A stretch of 64,000 nt of DNA from Oreohelix idahoensis (Eukaryota > Mollusca > Gastropoda > Stylommatophora > Oreohelicidae), in contig JAMPIV010021262.1 in NCBI GenBank assembly GCA_024509875.1, positions 1-64,000 on the forward strand, read 5' to 3'. Numbering within the stretch: the stretch's first letter is position 1; every line of letters begins with the position of its first letter. Shown here piece by piece: positions 1 to 11,089 of this stretch. Under the pieces are notes generated by a model. It saw only the letters and a program-made list of their open reading frames with translations. It was not told where the DNA came from and did not search any database. Both the position numbers and the translations under genes were made by a program.

Positions 1-166
1 ATGAACTTTTTCATTTTAATCAATTTTTGTTGAGAAAGGACGATGATATTGAGAGCTATCTAAATAGAATATAAAACCAAATTAGCTACCCCAACAATAT
101 TGGTTCGAGGAGAGAAAGGTGAGGAGCATATAAGAGTTATCTCAAAGGTCTTCGTGGGGCAAGCTT
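1..166 (+). pseudogene. E1 gag N-terminal remnant, frame-broken
   Basis: Conceptual translation in shifting frames gives Gag-like pieces: KDDDIESYLNRI near 40-70, then WGAYKSYLKGLRG-like sequence near 125-160. These resemble the capsid N-terminal start typical of Gag proteins. Stops and frame changes separate them from the open stretch that begins at 167, so the true gag start lies off the left edge. The assignment is inferred from position and short motifs. Confidence 0.5.
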
Positions 167-1318
167 ATGAAAGATGCTTTTTGGCCAAAAATGGGCAGAG
201 GTGATCAGGAAAATTATGACATGCTAAAGCAGGCTCTTTTGTTAAGATATGAAAAGAACGCAGAATTATATAGGAAAAAATTTAGGAATGCTAAACTACT
301 GTCAGGTGAAACCTATCACCAGTTCTCTGCACGAATAGAGACATACTTGGAGAAATGGACTTCTCTGGGGAAAACCCAAGATCTTAAGGAAATGGTCCTT
401 ATAGAGCAACTAAGAGAGTCCATGGCTCCAGACCTGAGAAAGTTTCTCATGGAACAAGGAGCAGAGAGGCTGGGTGAGTTGCTAAATGTTGCTGAAAGGT
501 ATCAAGCAGCTCAAGCAGAGGTAACAGGTAATAAAAAGAAACAAGTGGATAACTTTAGGGCACCACAGAACTTTAATAAATTTGATCCTAGGGATCAAAA
601 CAAAGGTAAGCACCAGTTTGATAGGCCACGGTATGAAAATAAAAATAAAACCCCACAATACGATGAAAGGAAATATGATGAAAGAAAATCTTTCAACCAA
701 GGAAAAAGGTGGTGTAAAAATTGTAAGATGAACAATCATGACACTGACCATTGTAGAAGGAAACCTCCTCATTGTGCTGCTATGACATCGGGGAAAAAGG
801 AAAAGAAGGTCAAACCTGAAGAACTACAGGAACCATACCACCCCCCAGTGTGTGAAGATGTCATCTGTAATGGTGTCACTATAAGGTGTTTGTATGATAC
901 CGGTTTAGATTACGATTCCGTTGTGAGTTCTCACCTGGTGCAGGCCGATCAATACACCACAGAAACAGTGGAGATTCAAACTGCAACCAAGGATGTAGCT
1001 ACCATGACACTTCCCGTCGCCCGAATAAAGGTGAAAACGCGATATGTGGAAGGAATCATAAAAGCAGCAGTGATAAATGAGCCAATCTACCCTCTAATAT
1101 TGGGGTGTAGATATGTCTTCTTGGGGAATCCCAAGAGACCTGTGATATTGGCAACAGTGCAGACCAGATCACAGTCGAAAAAGGAGGAGGATAATCCAAT
1201 AAATACTCACCCAGATGAGATGAGGAAGGCGCAGGCGGGGGGCAAAAGGCTCAAGCCATGTTGCAAGAAGTGGGCCAAATCTCATACACCTGCAGGCAAG
1301 GGAGAGATTTTTTTATGA
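167..1318 (+). CDS. E1 Gag-protease (partial): SCAN-like capsid part, CCHC knuckle, retropepsin
   Basis: 383 codons. Residues about 37-115 resemble the SCAN/capsid C-terminal fold, with L-E-K-W, VLIEQLRESM and a P-D-L-R-K-F run. SCAN domains are known to derive from Gmr1-like Gag. Residues 183-196 are a zinc knuckle, C-x2-C-x4-H-x4-C. Residues 244-246 are the aspartic protease triad DTG, with the later I-L-G element near residue 313. The ATG at 167 is only the first Met of the open stretch; recognisable Gag sequence lies upstream in other frames. A T7 run at about 1309-1315 marks the place where the frame is lost before integrase. Confidence 0.82.
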   Translation: MKDAFWPKMGRGDQENYDMLKQALLLRYEKNAELYRKKFRNAKLLSGETYHQFSARIETYLEKWTSLGKTQDLKEMVLIEQLRESMAPDLRKFLMEQGAERLGELLNVAERYQAAQAEVTGNKKKQVDNFRAPQNFNKFDPRDQNKGKHQFDRPRYENKNKTPQYDERKYDERKSFNQGKRWCKNCKMNNHDTDHCRRKPPHCAAMTSGKKEKKVKPEELQEPYHPPVCEDVICNGVTIRCLYDTGLDYDSVVSSHLVQADQYTTETVEIQTATKDVATMTLPVARIKVKTRYVEGIIKAAVINEPIYPLILGCRYVFLGNPKRPVILATVQTRSQSKKEEDNPINTHPDEMRKAQAGGKRLKPCCKKWAKSHTPAGKGEIFL

Positions 1319-1389
1319 AGAACAAGCTGATATATAGGAAGGCTGGATCTGAATCCAATGGTCACGGACAGCTGGTCCTTCCCACTTCA

Positions 1390-2366
1390 TATAGGACTAA
1401 GTGTTGGAACTAGGGCATGCGATTCCCTTCAGTGGTCATATGGGGATCAGCGCAACAGGACAGCGTATAGCTTGTCACTATTTCTGGCCAGGGATAACTG
1501 AAGATATCAAACGATATGTAAAATCCTGTCCAGAGTGCCAACGAGTAGCACCTAAACATTGGACTGCACCAGCAACTCTGGGGGAAATGCCCATAGTGGG
1601 AACACCCTTTGAGAGAGTTGCCGTGGATCTTGTGGGACCTCTCACCCGAACCAAGAGAAGGAACAGCTACATTCTGACTCTGGTGGACACTTGTTCTATG
1701 TGGGGAGAGGAGGTAGCCCTGTCATCGATTGATTCTAAACATGTGGCAGAGGCATTGCTCACAATTTTCACAAGGTTAGGCTTTCCCAATCAAATCTTGA
1801 CTGATAATGGCTCTCAGTTCAAGGGGAAACTAACTGAAGAAGTTTTCAGGATCTTCCAGGCCAAACACTTCCATTGTAGTGTGTACCACCCCCAAGGGAA
1901 CGGCCAAGTGGAAAGATTTAATGGCACGTTGATGTCAATCCTGAGAAAGTTGGCACACGAAAAACCAGATACATGGGACCAGTACCTGCACGCCGCCCTC
2001 TTTGCTTATCGGGAGGTACCCCATAGTTCAACCGGTATGGCCCCGGCAACATTATTGTTGGAAGGCCAATAAAAGGTCCACTCGAAGCGCTGTTAAGAAC
2101 GTGGACTGATGAAAAAGCAGAGGAAAATATTACATCCTCATACCAATATGTGAATGAGCTGACCACTCGTTTAAAAAACTGGCTGGAAACTTGCCAATGA
2201 AAATTTGAAACAAGCCAGGAAGAAACATGCTGCCTATTATAACAGGAAAGCTAAAGACAGAGATTTGGCTGTGGGAGAGAAGGTACTGCTTCTTCTACCC
2301 GGTAGTCAGAATAAGTTACAAATTGGATGGCAGGGTCCATATACAGTTCTAGAGAAGGTGTCTAGA
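1390..2366 (+). pseudogene. E1 integrase with GPY/F module, frame-broken
   Basis: The core is open from 1401 to 2072. It has a zinc-binding HHCC region (GHMG, then C-PEC), catalytic D in AVDLVGP, D in LTDNGSQF and E in GQVERFNG, with 35 residues between the second D and the E (D,D35E). After the stop at 2072 the homologous reading continues in other frames through a basic helix region to a GPY/F module (GWQGPYTVL near 2325) and a Y-H-V-N-L-L tail that runs straight into the RT frame. Several single-base indels and a TAG around 2363 break it. The physical order integrase then RT is directly visible. Confidence 0.85.
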
Positions 2367-3991
2367 ACAATTATAAGATAGATAAGAAGGGGAAAGAAAA
2401 AATCTATCATGTGAATCTCCTGAAGAAATATTTGGAAAGAGAACATCAGGAAGAGACACACTTGTTGACCTTGTCCATTGCCATGGAGATGAAAAAGGAA
2501 CCACTTTCATCATTTGAATATCCATTACACCCCTGTGAGACAGCGGCACAGGTGAAAATCAGTACACATTTAACGAAAACTCAGAAAGAGAGAGTGCAAC
2601 AGGTTCTAGATAATCATGCAGAGGTGTTAACAGACCGACCTGGGCATACAAACTTATTGGAATATGATATGAAACTGATAGACCCCACACCTGTCTGTAT
2701 GAAACCATATTCGATTCCTTTTGCTAAGGAGAAAGCTTTGAAGGAAGAGATAGACTATTTGTTGAAGGAAGGAATTATTTCACACAGTGAATCTTCGTAT
2801 AGTTCCGGTGTTGTACTCTTAAGGAAGCCCTCTGGAGAACATAGACTCTGTATAGATTACAGGAGACTGAATGCTATTACAGAAGGACAGGTGGATCCAT
2901 TGCCGGATACAAATCAGTTGTTTGCCAGACTAAATAAAGCTAAATATTTCTCAAAAGTGGATCTGAGTAAAGGATACTATCAGATTCCAGTAAAGCCTGA
3001 GGTTAGACCATACCTAGCTTTTAGTACCTCAGAAGGACACTATGAGTTCAATAGATTGCCATTTGGATTGAAGAATGCGCCTAGTGTCTTCTCTAGAATG
3101 ATGAGAAAATTATTGGACCCTCTGAATAATCCATGTATCACAAATTTCATGGATGATATCCTTATAGCAACAGAAACATTTGAGGAACACATTGACTCTC
3201 TGAACATGCTGTTTAATCGACTTAGGGAAGCGAATTTAACAGCCCGACCAACCAAATGTTGCGTTGGATGTAAAGAATTGGAATTCTTGGGACACACAGT
3301 TTATCAGGGAAACATGACCCCTGACCCAAAGAATTTAGAGAAACTAAAGAAAGCCCCGAGACCACAAACCAAGAAAGACGTGAGATCCTTTGTCTCATTA
3401 TGTGGTTTCTACCAAAAGTATATCAAAAACTTTAATTCCATATGTGCACCGTTAACTGATTTGACACGTAAAGGACATCCAGATCGAATTACATGGACAC
3501 CACAATGTGAAATGGCTTACCAAGAATTGAAGGAAAAGCTCACAAGTAAACCTATTTTGAAATTACCTGACTTAAGTCAAGAATTCATTGTAAGGACGGA
3601 TGCCAGTAATATTGGGTTAGGTGCAACTCTGCTACAGAAATCAGATGCATTGGATGGGGAATTAAGCCCAGTGGCATATGCTAGCAGAAAGTTGAATAAA
3701 GCTGAAACCAACTACTCAACTAGCGAAAAAGAATGTCTTGCAGTAATATGGGCGATAAAGAAATTCAATATTTATCTGTATGGGAAGGCATTTAAGTTGC
3801 AAACGGATCACAAACCTTTGTCGTTTCTAGCACAGGCTAGACATGAGAATTCTAGATTACTCCGTTGGTCCTTATTGATGCAGCCATTTGAGTTTAGCAT
3901 AGAGTATATAAGTGGAAAAACAAATCTGGGAGCGGATTTTTTAAGCCGCCATCCGTGTGATGAGAATCACCCTAAACTCCAGGAAAAATAA
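2367..3991 (+). CDS. E1 reverse transcriptase - RNase H
   Basis: Open from just after a TAG to 3991, with no obvious own ATG. It starts with the end of integrase (I-Y-H-V-N-L-L-K-K-Y), so it was translated as part of a longer polyprotein. RT motifs in order are LCIDYRRLNAIT, SKVDLSKGYYQI, NRLPFGLKNAPSVF and the catalytic FMDD (Y-x-D-D variant). The connection domain has GFYQKYIKNF. RNase H shows RTDASNIGLGATLLQ, EKECLAVIWAIKK and QTDHKPLSFL, which supply the D, E and D active-site residues, followed by a conserved tail ending GADFLSR. All key residues are present. It lacks integrase downstream, unlike standard Ty3/gypsy. Confidence 0.92.
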
Positions 3992-4043
3992 TAAATTTCT
4001 CTATGTGTATATAGAATTATAGACTGACATATAACGTCTGTTT

Positions 4044-4058
4044 TAAGTGGGGAGGATT
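4044..4058 (+). promoter_or_regulatory. E1 polypurine tract
   Basis: A purine-rich run (AAGTGGGGAGGATT) lies about 55 bp after the RT stop and directly precedes TGTCGTGAG, a plausible LTR start. This is the expected site of plus-strand DNA priming. The second LTR is outside the window, so the boundary cannot be confirmed by comparing copies. Confidence 0.6.
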
Positions 4059-4621
4059 TGTCGTGAGAAATTCTAATCCACATATATAAATTATCAGGTA
4101 AATGTAAAGCCTAACAAATAAATTCAATAAAAAGAAAGAAGAATGGTAAAGAACAGTGCTGTCACAATGACTGTACTCGAAATCCCCCTTGTTTTCTCCT
4201 TCGTCTGCAAATTGTAACGTTTCACGTTGATAGTAAAAGCCTTCTGCAGCATACACGCGTTTCCCCAACACAATAAAACATGTGCTGCATTTCTAAGAAA
4301 AACCTTGAGATACGCAAGTTGACCTAGATTTAATATTCCATTCATGTCATTTTATACACTAAGATACCACAAACGACACACAGTCGGAAATAGGATAGAG
4401 AGAAGGGAGGGCTGAAAGCCGGAACGCATGCAACACTAACACGCGTCTCGCTATACAATTACTGCCACCCCATCACGCGTGTAAGGCCACAAGCACTAGC
4501 TTTTTTCAAATCGACAGTGATAAAAAAAACATACCCACGCTTATTAGGATGACAGTTAGTTTTATGTAAAAACATTACAGTACCAAAAACGCTTATTGAA
4601 CGGGAGGTAGAAGAAACAAAC
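4059..4621 (+). repeat. E1 3' LTR start (right end not defined)
   Basis: The sequence begins TGTCGTGAG right after the purine tract. No gene is seen. Its partner LTR is outside the window, so the right end cannot be fixed; it may extend through the 240-bp tandem repeat and past the nested E5 element into 12416-13250. A TATA-like TATAAAT near 12648 could be its promoter, but that is speculative. Confidence 0.45.
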
Positions 4622-4890
4622 GTCACCCCTTAGCCCATAAAATTTATATAGTTGGGTTCCTTAGACTTGCTGACAAATAATTTTATGTACGCAAAAAAAA
4701 TCCTGAGCCCAAATACGAGGGTGTCAGACAAACACCAAAATCAGAATACAGCAGATTATGAAGACCATTGTAGGTGGCGGTTCTAAACATAAAGAAAATA
4801 AAAATAAACGAATACAAATACTACACTTTGACTATTCCTAGGGGGAAAATACATATTTTGAACGCAGCCCCTTAGCCCCATTAAACTTAT
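4622..4890. repeat. ~240-bp tandem duplication, first copy and start of second copy
   Basis: The block beginning CCCCTTAGCCC, then TTGGGTTCCTTAG-ACTTGCTGACAAAT and GAGGGTGTCAGACAA, occurs at about 4625-4865. It starts again at about 4866 and is interrupted at 4890 by E5. The second copy resumes at 12411 with the same motifs (TTGGGTTCCTTAGGACTTG, GAGGGTGTCAGACAA). So E5 landed inside the second unit of a diverged tandem pair. Confidence 0.65.
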
Positions 4891-6226
4891 TGTAACCGCT
4901 TATTTTTGCAGTAACCTCTTCTGTATTGGTTCCAACTTGACTGTAAACCACCAACTGATACAAACTAGATTTGCTGATGGTTCTGTCTGAATGTTATATG
5001 CATAACGTTAGTGTTATTATGTCTTTGAAACCACCGCTGATAACGGCGCTAAGTCTAAATGTTATAGTCTGTTTACACCCACTGTTGCGAGTGTAGTGGT
5101 TTGGTCTATATCATCGCCACACAGGCTAATTCAATATATGTGTGCTGCTGTCCTGTCACTGTGTCTGGAATGTTGACCTGAGTGTGTGTTGATATGTTCG
5201 CACACCACAGTGCGTACGTAAGAGTACATGCAGGAGTCAAAAAGGGTTGCAAACGACTGGAACAGTTCGCTACTGTTTATTACGTTGCAACACAGACACG
5301 ATGACATAAATGACACACATTCGACAGCAAAACACGAAACATATAATATAATACCGCACTGAATATGTATAATACGGCCTCTCAACCTCCTGGCCTATAA
5401 CAATCTTCATATCGCCTAAACAGTATTGCATTACTCAATAAAGCCTGCAACACACGGCAGCTATAATAATCTTCATATGGCCTAAACAGTACTTCATTAC
5501 TCCATAAAGCCTGCAACACACGGCAGCTATAATAATCTTCATATGGCCTAAACAGTACTTCATTACTCCATAAAGCCTGCAACACACGGCAGCTATAATA
5601 ATCTTCATATAGCCTAAACAGTACTTCAGTACTCCATAAAGCCTGCAACACACGGCAGCTGCATCAACCCGGCCAGCTTCATTAATCTTCATATGGCCTA
5701 AACAGTACTCCATTACTCCATAAAGCCTGCAACACACGGCAGCTATAATAATCTTCATATGGCCTAAACAAATCTTCACTGCAGTTTATCGCATAGGCTG
5801 TACACACAGCGAAATATATCAGTCGACATTTTCTCAAATCCTACGTAGGCATACATTATCCAAAAACACTGGGACTCGACCTACACGGTCCACGCCCAAA
5901 ACACAACTCCCCAAATCACACACTAGTCCCGCCAAAAAACCCGTCACGAGATTCGGTTGTCTTGAACACCGCTCTCGATAACACATGCAGACTAGCTGCG
6001 GGCTATTCACATGACTCAAAACAGTACAGAATAAAACACATCTCAACACTTGAGATTAAACAGCGTTCACACGCTTATCTGTACTCTGTCACCCGAAAAA
6101 TAGGAAAAGATAATTCTATCCTAAAGTCAAACAAGTATCCGCTTAATCAAGCGTTGCAACTCGAAATTTAATTTGTTCAAAACATTCTAAAGATTACTTC
6201 CCCTTCCATAAGTTCCACTTGCAACA
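4891..6226 (-). repeat. E5 3' LTR (left copy), 1336 bp
   Basis: Reads TGTTGCAAG...GGTTACA on the minus strand. It is roughly 98% identical by eye to the copy at 11094-12410 and differs mostly in its 66-bp repeat block and a few substitutions. Confidence 0.88.
5391..5780 (-). repeat. 66-bp tandem repeats in E5 left LTR
   Basis: About five units of a 66-bp sequence containing CTTCATATGGCCTAAACAG and AAAGCCTGCAACACACGGC. Unit starts near 5461, 5527 and 5593 show the exact 66-bp spacing. One unit boundary near 5660 carries a short insertion. The period is a multiple of three, which keeps spurious frames open. In LTR coordinates the block lies in the middle, so an enhancer-like U3 role is possible. 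Confidence 0.85.
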
Positions 6227-6270
6227 GTTACCACCCGCTCCGGGAAAAAAATGATTCTATCATTTTTTTT
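6227..6270 (-). promoter_or_regulatory. E5 3' hairpin and polypurine tract
   Basis: Beside the 3' LTR, on the minus strand, lies an 11-bp perfect stem at 6245-6269 (ATCA and T-tract pairing with A-tract and TGAT, 3-nt loop), then CCCGGAGCGGGTGGTAAC abutting the LTR start. The same layout occurs in E2 and E3. It probably includes the plus-strand primer. Confidence 0.65.
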
Positions 6271-8003
6271 GAAAAAATTAACTCCCAAAAACGAAAAATT
6301 TAGAAGACAATTAAGCTCTAACGTATGCCTACAAAAATATCTTATTTTAAATCAAAATTATATCTATAACAAATATGAGCATTAAAGTGTAAAGTAGCAA
6401 TAAAAGCATACAGTATAATCAGCTAAGTATAAAAAGTAATTAGTTAAATATACAAATATGATCAGTTCCAAAATTAAGTCAAGTATACGTATATTTAGTA
6501 AAAACCAAACCGACAACAACCGATCGAAAGAGAAAACACAAGATCAATCAACAGAAGTATGATCTGGAAAAAAAAGGAAAGTAAGAACTCAACAATACCA
6601 TATACTCATAATTAAGTTGGACAATTACATGTAAAATAAATACAACTATCATAAGTAGATATATTATATCAAGTCATATAACCACTCCAACAATACAAAG
6701 AATAGAAGTATAAGTGTTGAGAGAAGACAAAGTATACACATAGAATCAAGTAAAACGAAGATGAGGTACGAAAGTATAAACAAGATATGAAATCCATACC
6801 GAAAAGACAACAGAAAAGAAGGAATGAAATGAAGAATAGTTACCAAAGACAGATAGAAAGTAAAGGCACGAACGCAGAGAAAGTCAATAACAATACATAC
6901 TAATAACTGTATTGATCAGATAACCTATTCAAAAATAAATATATAAACATGAACGAAAGGCACAACACAAAATATCAAAGTATATCTATACTAACACCAT
7001 CAAAAAATAATTTATAACTAAACAAAAGCTAATAAGTAATTTACCCAAGTTACAAGAGATCTTTAAGTAATTCAGTAAATCTTTAAGTAAAACCTAATAA
7101 TGAAATCAATATTTTAACAAAATGAGTGAAATATAAAACAAAAATCCTATCTCGAAGAAACCTTTAAATCAACACATGTAAATTTAATTTATCCTTTAAG
7201 TTCTTTCTGCTGACAATTACGTTCAGCTCAGTACAATGCTATTTAGCTATAACTTTATCAATAAATCTACACTTTGTTGCTAATATGAAATATAAAAAAG
7301 GTTCTATAAAAATATCTACAAAAAATAAGTTTTTTTTTTTTTTTTAAATAATCTGCTAGGAAAATAATCTGCATGCCTGACTGGCAAGAAAACAAGTTCT
7401 GGAAAAATCAAAGTTTCACAACATGCTGACAAACCCAAATACAAGATCACTTATGATACATGCACGCTATTTCCAAAATTACATTTCACCACATAACAGA
7501 TAATTCACATCTTCTCTGTATGTTCTATATATTAATTAACCATGACATCAAACTACCGACATAAAAATAACAACAATAAAAAAAAATTATGGCAATCAAA
7601 AGATGCATAGAAATAATCATGACAACAAAATTATATGTTATTTCAAAACAACCCCATGTCATGTACTAATATAGAATACAAAAATATTTACTATCTAAGG
7701 AAAAAAATACGCCGTAAAATTTCCCACTCTCTTGTAAACATGCTTGCCCTTCAGTAAGCAACACCTCAGATTTAGTTTGACGCTGACGGGTTTCGGTTGA
7801 CTACACGAGCGGAAAGTTGACTCACATTTCTGACCGTCAATATGTCGCAGAAGCCTTGACTCTTATCGCAACGTAGCTTCTGTCAACAAATACAAATAAA
7901 ATTTCCATTTTACTCAATAGTGAAATTTAATGAGAAAAACGTAGAAATCACGTTTACAATTACCCAACACCGGCTTGTGTAAAAACCCGGTCTCTTCACA
8001 ATG
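6271..8003 (-). other. E5 3' untranslated region
   Basis: 1.7 kb between the Gag stop and the hairpin. It is very AT-rich, has a long T run near 7330, and holds no ORF with recognisable motifs. In an autonomous element this is where pol would lie. Confidence 0.6.
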
Positions 8004-9932
8004 TCACCAGCTCTCTCTATCACATGTAGATATCATAGAATTCTTGGGGACAACATGACCGACCTTGAATGTCGCCACTGCCTTACGCTGAAACAAAGTG
8101 TTATATTCACAACAACAACCAGAGCAGGCAATAGTATTCAAGCATCCACTGTTATTTTTACTCTGTTTACTTTGATTATAAATGACTCTGGGCTCATGTT
8201 GAACAAAATTAGCACAAGTGCGCTTATTATTTGTTCTATGATCACAATACTTATTATTACCGTTGCCTTGTTTACTAATAATGACCTTAGTCTTTTGTTT
8301 AGGAACATTACTCTGGTGATGTAAAGCCACATTTGAAAAGCTTTTATCTCTATCATACTTTCCAACATTCTTACAATCAAAACTTTGAGATTTGTTAAAT
8401 TGTCTACAGTATCTACGAGAGGGAAAATTATTATTTACTGATCTCCCTTGGTACTGTTTAATCTTGGGGTTATCTCTCTTACTAGAACTGTTTTTCTTCT
8501 CCCTTATGGGAATATATTTACCAATTGTTTCAAACTGACTATGCTGAGTTTGACAACTGCCAGAAACAATAGTATCTCTATTGTTCCGCATATGGGTTTC
8601 ATCTTTGGAACAAGTAGTAATAGTCTCAACACCCGCTATTAATTTCTGAGTATTTCCAATAGTAGAGAAATATTTGTTCTTATGAGTCTTGACCTGAAAT
8701 TTATCACCTTTCTTTTCCTGACCAACGGAACTGGCTGTTACACAAGAATCTTTGTTGGTCTGACGCCAAGAATTATTACTGGAACTATCAGTAATATTAG
8801 AACTTTTAAAGTTGTATTTACCACGAAAAGATCTGTCTTTACCATGAATGACCTCTCTATGAGCAAAAAGTGTATGGGGCTGACTTTTCGCAACTTTCTG
8901 TCTACCATTGTCAACATTGACAGAAGAGCACCTTTTGTTTTTCAAAACCATATCTAGTAAGCCAAATATTCTTTCCCTTGCTTCCGCAATTTCATTATCT
9001 TTAAGTGAAACCGTTTCACTTAACCTTTTATTTAACTCCTTAACAGCCAAAACTTTGTCACTTTCTTCTGCTAGCAAATTTTCAATTTTAGCGACCTTCT
9101 CTTTCTCAGCCTTCAACTCCACTAAAGTCTCTTTCTCGTACTGTTCTTTATTTGCCCTCAACTGAGTCAACTCTATCTGAAGTGTTTCAGTCTGGACATC
9201 ATCATTGTTTTTCATAATCTCATTACTCTTCTTGGGGGGTACAATATTCATCTCCCCAATTTGATCACTGAGCATCGCATTATCATTCATCACCTCATGA
9301 AGCATTTCTATGTAAGTCTTCTCACAGACATTTCTCTCAACCTTCAATTTCTCATACATCTCTTTCTGTTCTTGAAGTTCCCGCGTGAGATTACCTATCT
9401 GAGTTTCCAAGTCTTGGACTTTGCTTAAAGCTGAATTTAATGTAGCTTGTGCACTAGAAAGTTCTGAGTTTGTGTCAAGTATCTCACTTTTAAGCCTATA
9501 CACAGTTGCCTGTAGTTCGTTCTCTTTAGCAACACCTTCTAGGAAATTCTCTCTTTGCTGTAGAGCACTTTGTTTGTTTACTTTTGCTTGTTTCTCAATT
9601 ATCAATTCCCTTTCCTGCTCATCAGATGTATGGTTGTGGATTATTTTGAACATGCTTAGCATTATATGTCCGAGTTCACGTTCAATATACTGTTGCAAAA
9701 ACACACGAAGGTGCCGTAGCAAATTCACCAAATCCTTGGCCATTACCAAATTGCAAACAAACTTAAAGTTGTGTTCAGCAAATAACTCCAGGGATGTTGA
9801 CACATTAATCAAAAAATCATCCATTATCCATTCTCCAAGTCGTGCACCTCTCAATCCCTTACCATCTCTACCTACCACCAATGCAGACTCCAACATAGGC
9901 CTTATATCTGTAGGGTACATATCACGATCCAT
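8004..9932 (-). CDS. E5 Gag-like coiled-coil protein, 642 aa
   Basis: Starts at a true ATG and is uninterrupted. The N-terminus has G-R-D-x4-5-G-x2-L-x-E-W, comparable to the GK-x5-G-x2-L-x-E-[W/F/Y] motif that opens the Gags of E2, E3 and E4. Residues about 105-330 are a long heptad-rich coiled coil (Glu, Lys and Leu rich). Residues about 350-580 are basic and rich in Asn, Ser and Lys, as in Gag nucleic-acid-binding tails. The C-terminus has C-C-E-Y, then 13 residues, then V-G-H-V-V-P, matching exactly the spacing of C-x2-C-x13-C-G-H-x-L-P in E2-E4 but with two cysteines lost. The SCAN-like capsid part is not evident. I infer a diverged Gag; the coiled coil alone could fool a search. Confidence 0.78.
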   Translation of the reverse strand: MDRDMYPTDIRPMLESALVVGRDGKGLRGARLGEWIMDDFLINVSTSLELFAEHNFKFVCNLVMAKDLVNLLRHLRVFLQQYIERELGHIMLSMFKIIHNHTSDEQERELIIEKQAKVNKQSALQQRENFLEGVAKENELQATVYRLKSEILDTNSELSSAQATLNSALSKVQDLETQIGNLTRELQEQKEMYEKLKVERNVCEKTYIEMLHEVMNDNAMLSDQIGEMNIVPPKKSNEIMKNNDDVQTETLQIELTQLRANKEQYEKETLVELKAEKEKVAKIENLLAEESDKVLAVKELNKRLSETVSLKDNEIAEARERIFGLLDMVLKNKRCSSVNVDNGRQKVAKSQPHTLFAHREVIHGKDRSFRGKYNFKSSNITDSSSNNSWRQTNKDSCVTASSVGQEKKGDKFQVKTHKNKYFSTIGNTQKLIAGVETITTCSKDETHMRNNRDTIVSGSCQTQHSQFETIGKYIPIREKKNSSSKRDNPKIKQYQGRSVNNNFPSRRYCRQFNKSQSFDCKNVGKYDRDKSFSNVALHHQSNVPKQKTKVIISKQGNGNNKYCDHRTNNKRTCANFVQHEPRVIYNQSKQSKNNSGCLNTIACSGCCCEYNTLFQRKAVATFKVGHVVPKNSMISTCDRESW

Positions 9933-11071
9933 GGTGATTCACTTACTTAATCAACTATATATAGTAATCACTTATAGTTATGACAAATTACTGTCGCAAA
10001 AGGTTTGACAATTACCCTTCCAGCTCACAAAGTTAACTATTTGTCAAGAAATGAGCTTATTCCTCAATTCTGTATACCCAATTCCTTTTTATAGCACCTT
10101 TATCAAGTCACATCATTATCAGGAAAATCGACATATGTCAACAGCCATTAACACCTATGCATCAAATCTTAATCATATGTCAAATTAGACACAAACAACA
10201 ATAATAACAAAATGAGCAATTAGGGAAGCCTAGCGACATATATGAAGTGACACAATTTACACAAGACACAATTACTTATCTGTCAATGATCCCGCTTCTT
10301 TTCCGCCACGACACTGGATATCACATAGACTGCTAAAACCTCCACTGCGGGAAAGCACTGCAACTTGATTCGTTTCTCTTCAGGTAATTTCGTCAATATG
10401 ATATGTGCTTAACAATGCACAAGTTGACAGGAACCATAATACAGCACACACTGCAACTCTTGACTGTTCTGTAGTCTGAAATGTACACGGCAACTCCGTG
10501 TATCATAACGTCTTGAACTTGTGATGGTGAAAACTGGCACAGGTAACCCGAATATTGCAGGAATCCGTCACAACCCGTACAAATGCTGGTACAAATACTG
10601 TCCAAGTCTAATTGAACTTCCTTGACCACTGCAGACGTTGTTGTAGTCTATAGGCATGAAATACGACGTCAGTTGCTACTAGTGTAAAGTTGCATACTAC
10701 CAAATAAAGCGTGCGTTGTTTCTCAAATGCGCCACCCAGGCAGATAATATTTAGGTCACAGTTCTGAAGTACACCAGATTCAAGCCACGCCCACATAAGG
10801 CTAATTATAACAAAGTCAAGTGTTCTACACTCTTGTCACGTGAAAGTCATATGTATTATTTTCAACTTGTAGTGACTGATCCTCTAGATATGTTATGGTC
10901 TGGTGGACAAAATTTGCTTCATTTTATCCTCTTGCTTCAAGTACATATCACTGTAGAGGTAACAATTTCTTAATCGTATACGCCACACAGGCACATCTTA
11001 AATGATATCCAACGATACGAAAACTACGCCACTTAGGCTATCGACGCGGATAGTCGTAGATGTCAGATCCT
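9933..11071 (-). other. E5 5' leader
   Basis: 1.1 kb between the primer site and the Gag ATG, with no convincing ORF. Leaders of similar length (1.1-1.6 kb) precede gag in E2, E3 and E4. It may carry the packaging signal, which is inference only. Confidence 0.5.
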
Positions 11072-11089
11072 GTTAACTGAAAACCACCA
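11072..11089 (-). promoter_or_regulatory. E5 candidate primer-binding site
   Basis: On the minus strand TGGTGGTTTTCAGTTAAC starts 4 nt after the 5' LTR end. The TGG start fits pairing with a tRNA CCA end. E2 and E3 also have TGGT-x-GG within 2 nt of the LTR. The tRNA could not be identified. Confidence 0.5.

Larger units (their letters stand above)
1..4058 (+). mobile_element. E1: Gmr1-like Ty3/gypsy LTR retrotransposon, internal region (5' end outside window)
   Basis: The coding modules run gag, protease, integrase, then reverse transcriptase/RNase H. Integrase before RT is the order known for Gmr1-like elements and is opposite to standard Ty3/gypsy, although the RT is clearly of gypsy type (FMDD active site, GPY/F module after the integrase core). 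The 5' LTR and the start of gag lie left of the window. A purine-rich tract and a TG start mark the 3' LTR at about 4059. Indels break gag, the gag-integrase junction and the integrase tail, so this copy looks inactive. Confidence 0.88.

Noticed and set aside
5382..5779. Repetitive open frames of 89-114 codons on the minus strand of the E5 left LTR
   Set aside because: They arise because the 66-bp LTR repeat is a multiple of three; the same occurs in the right LTR. No coding function is supported.
9421..10008. 195-codon plus-strand open frame
   Set aside because: It is the antisense shadow of the coiled-coil region of the E5 Gag-like ORF.
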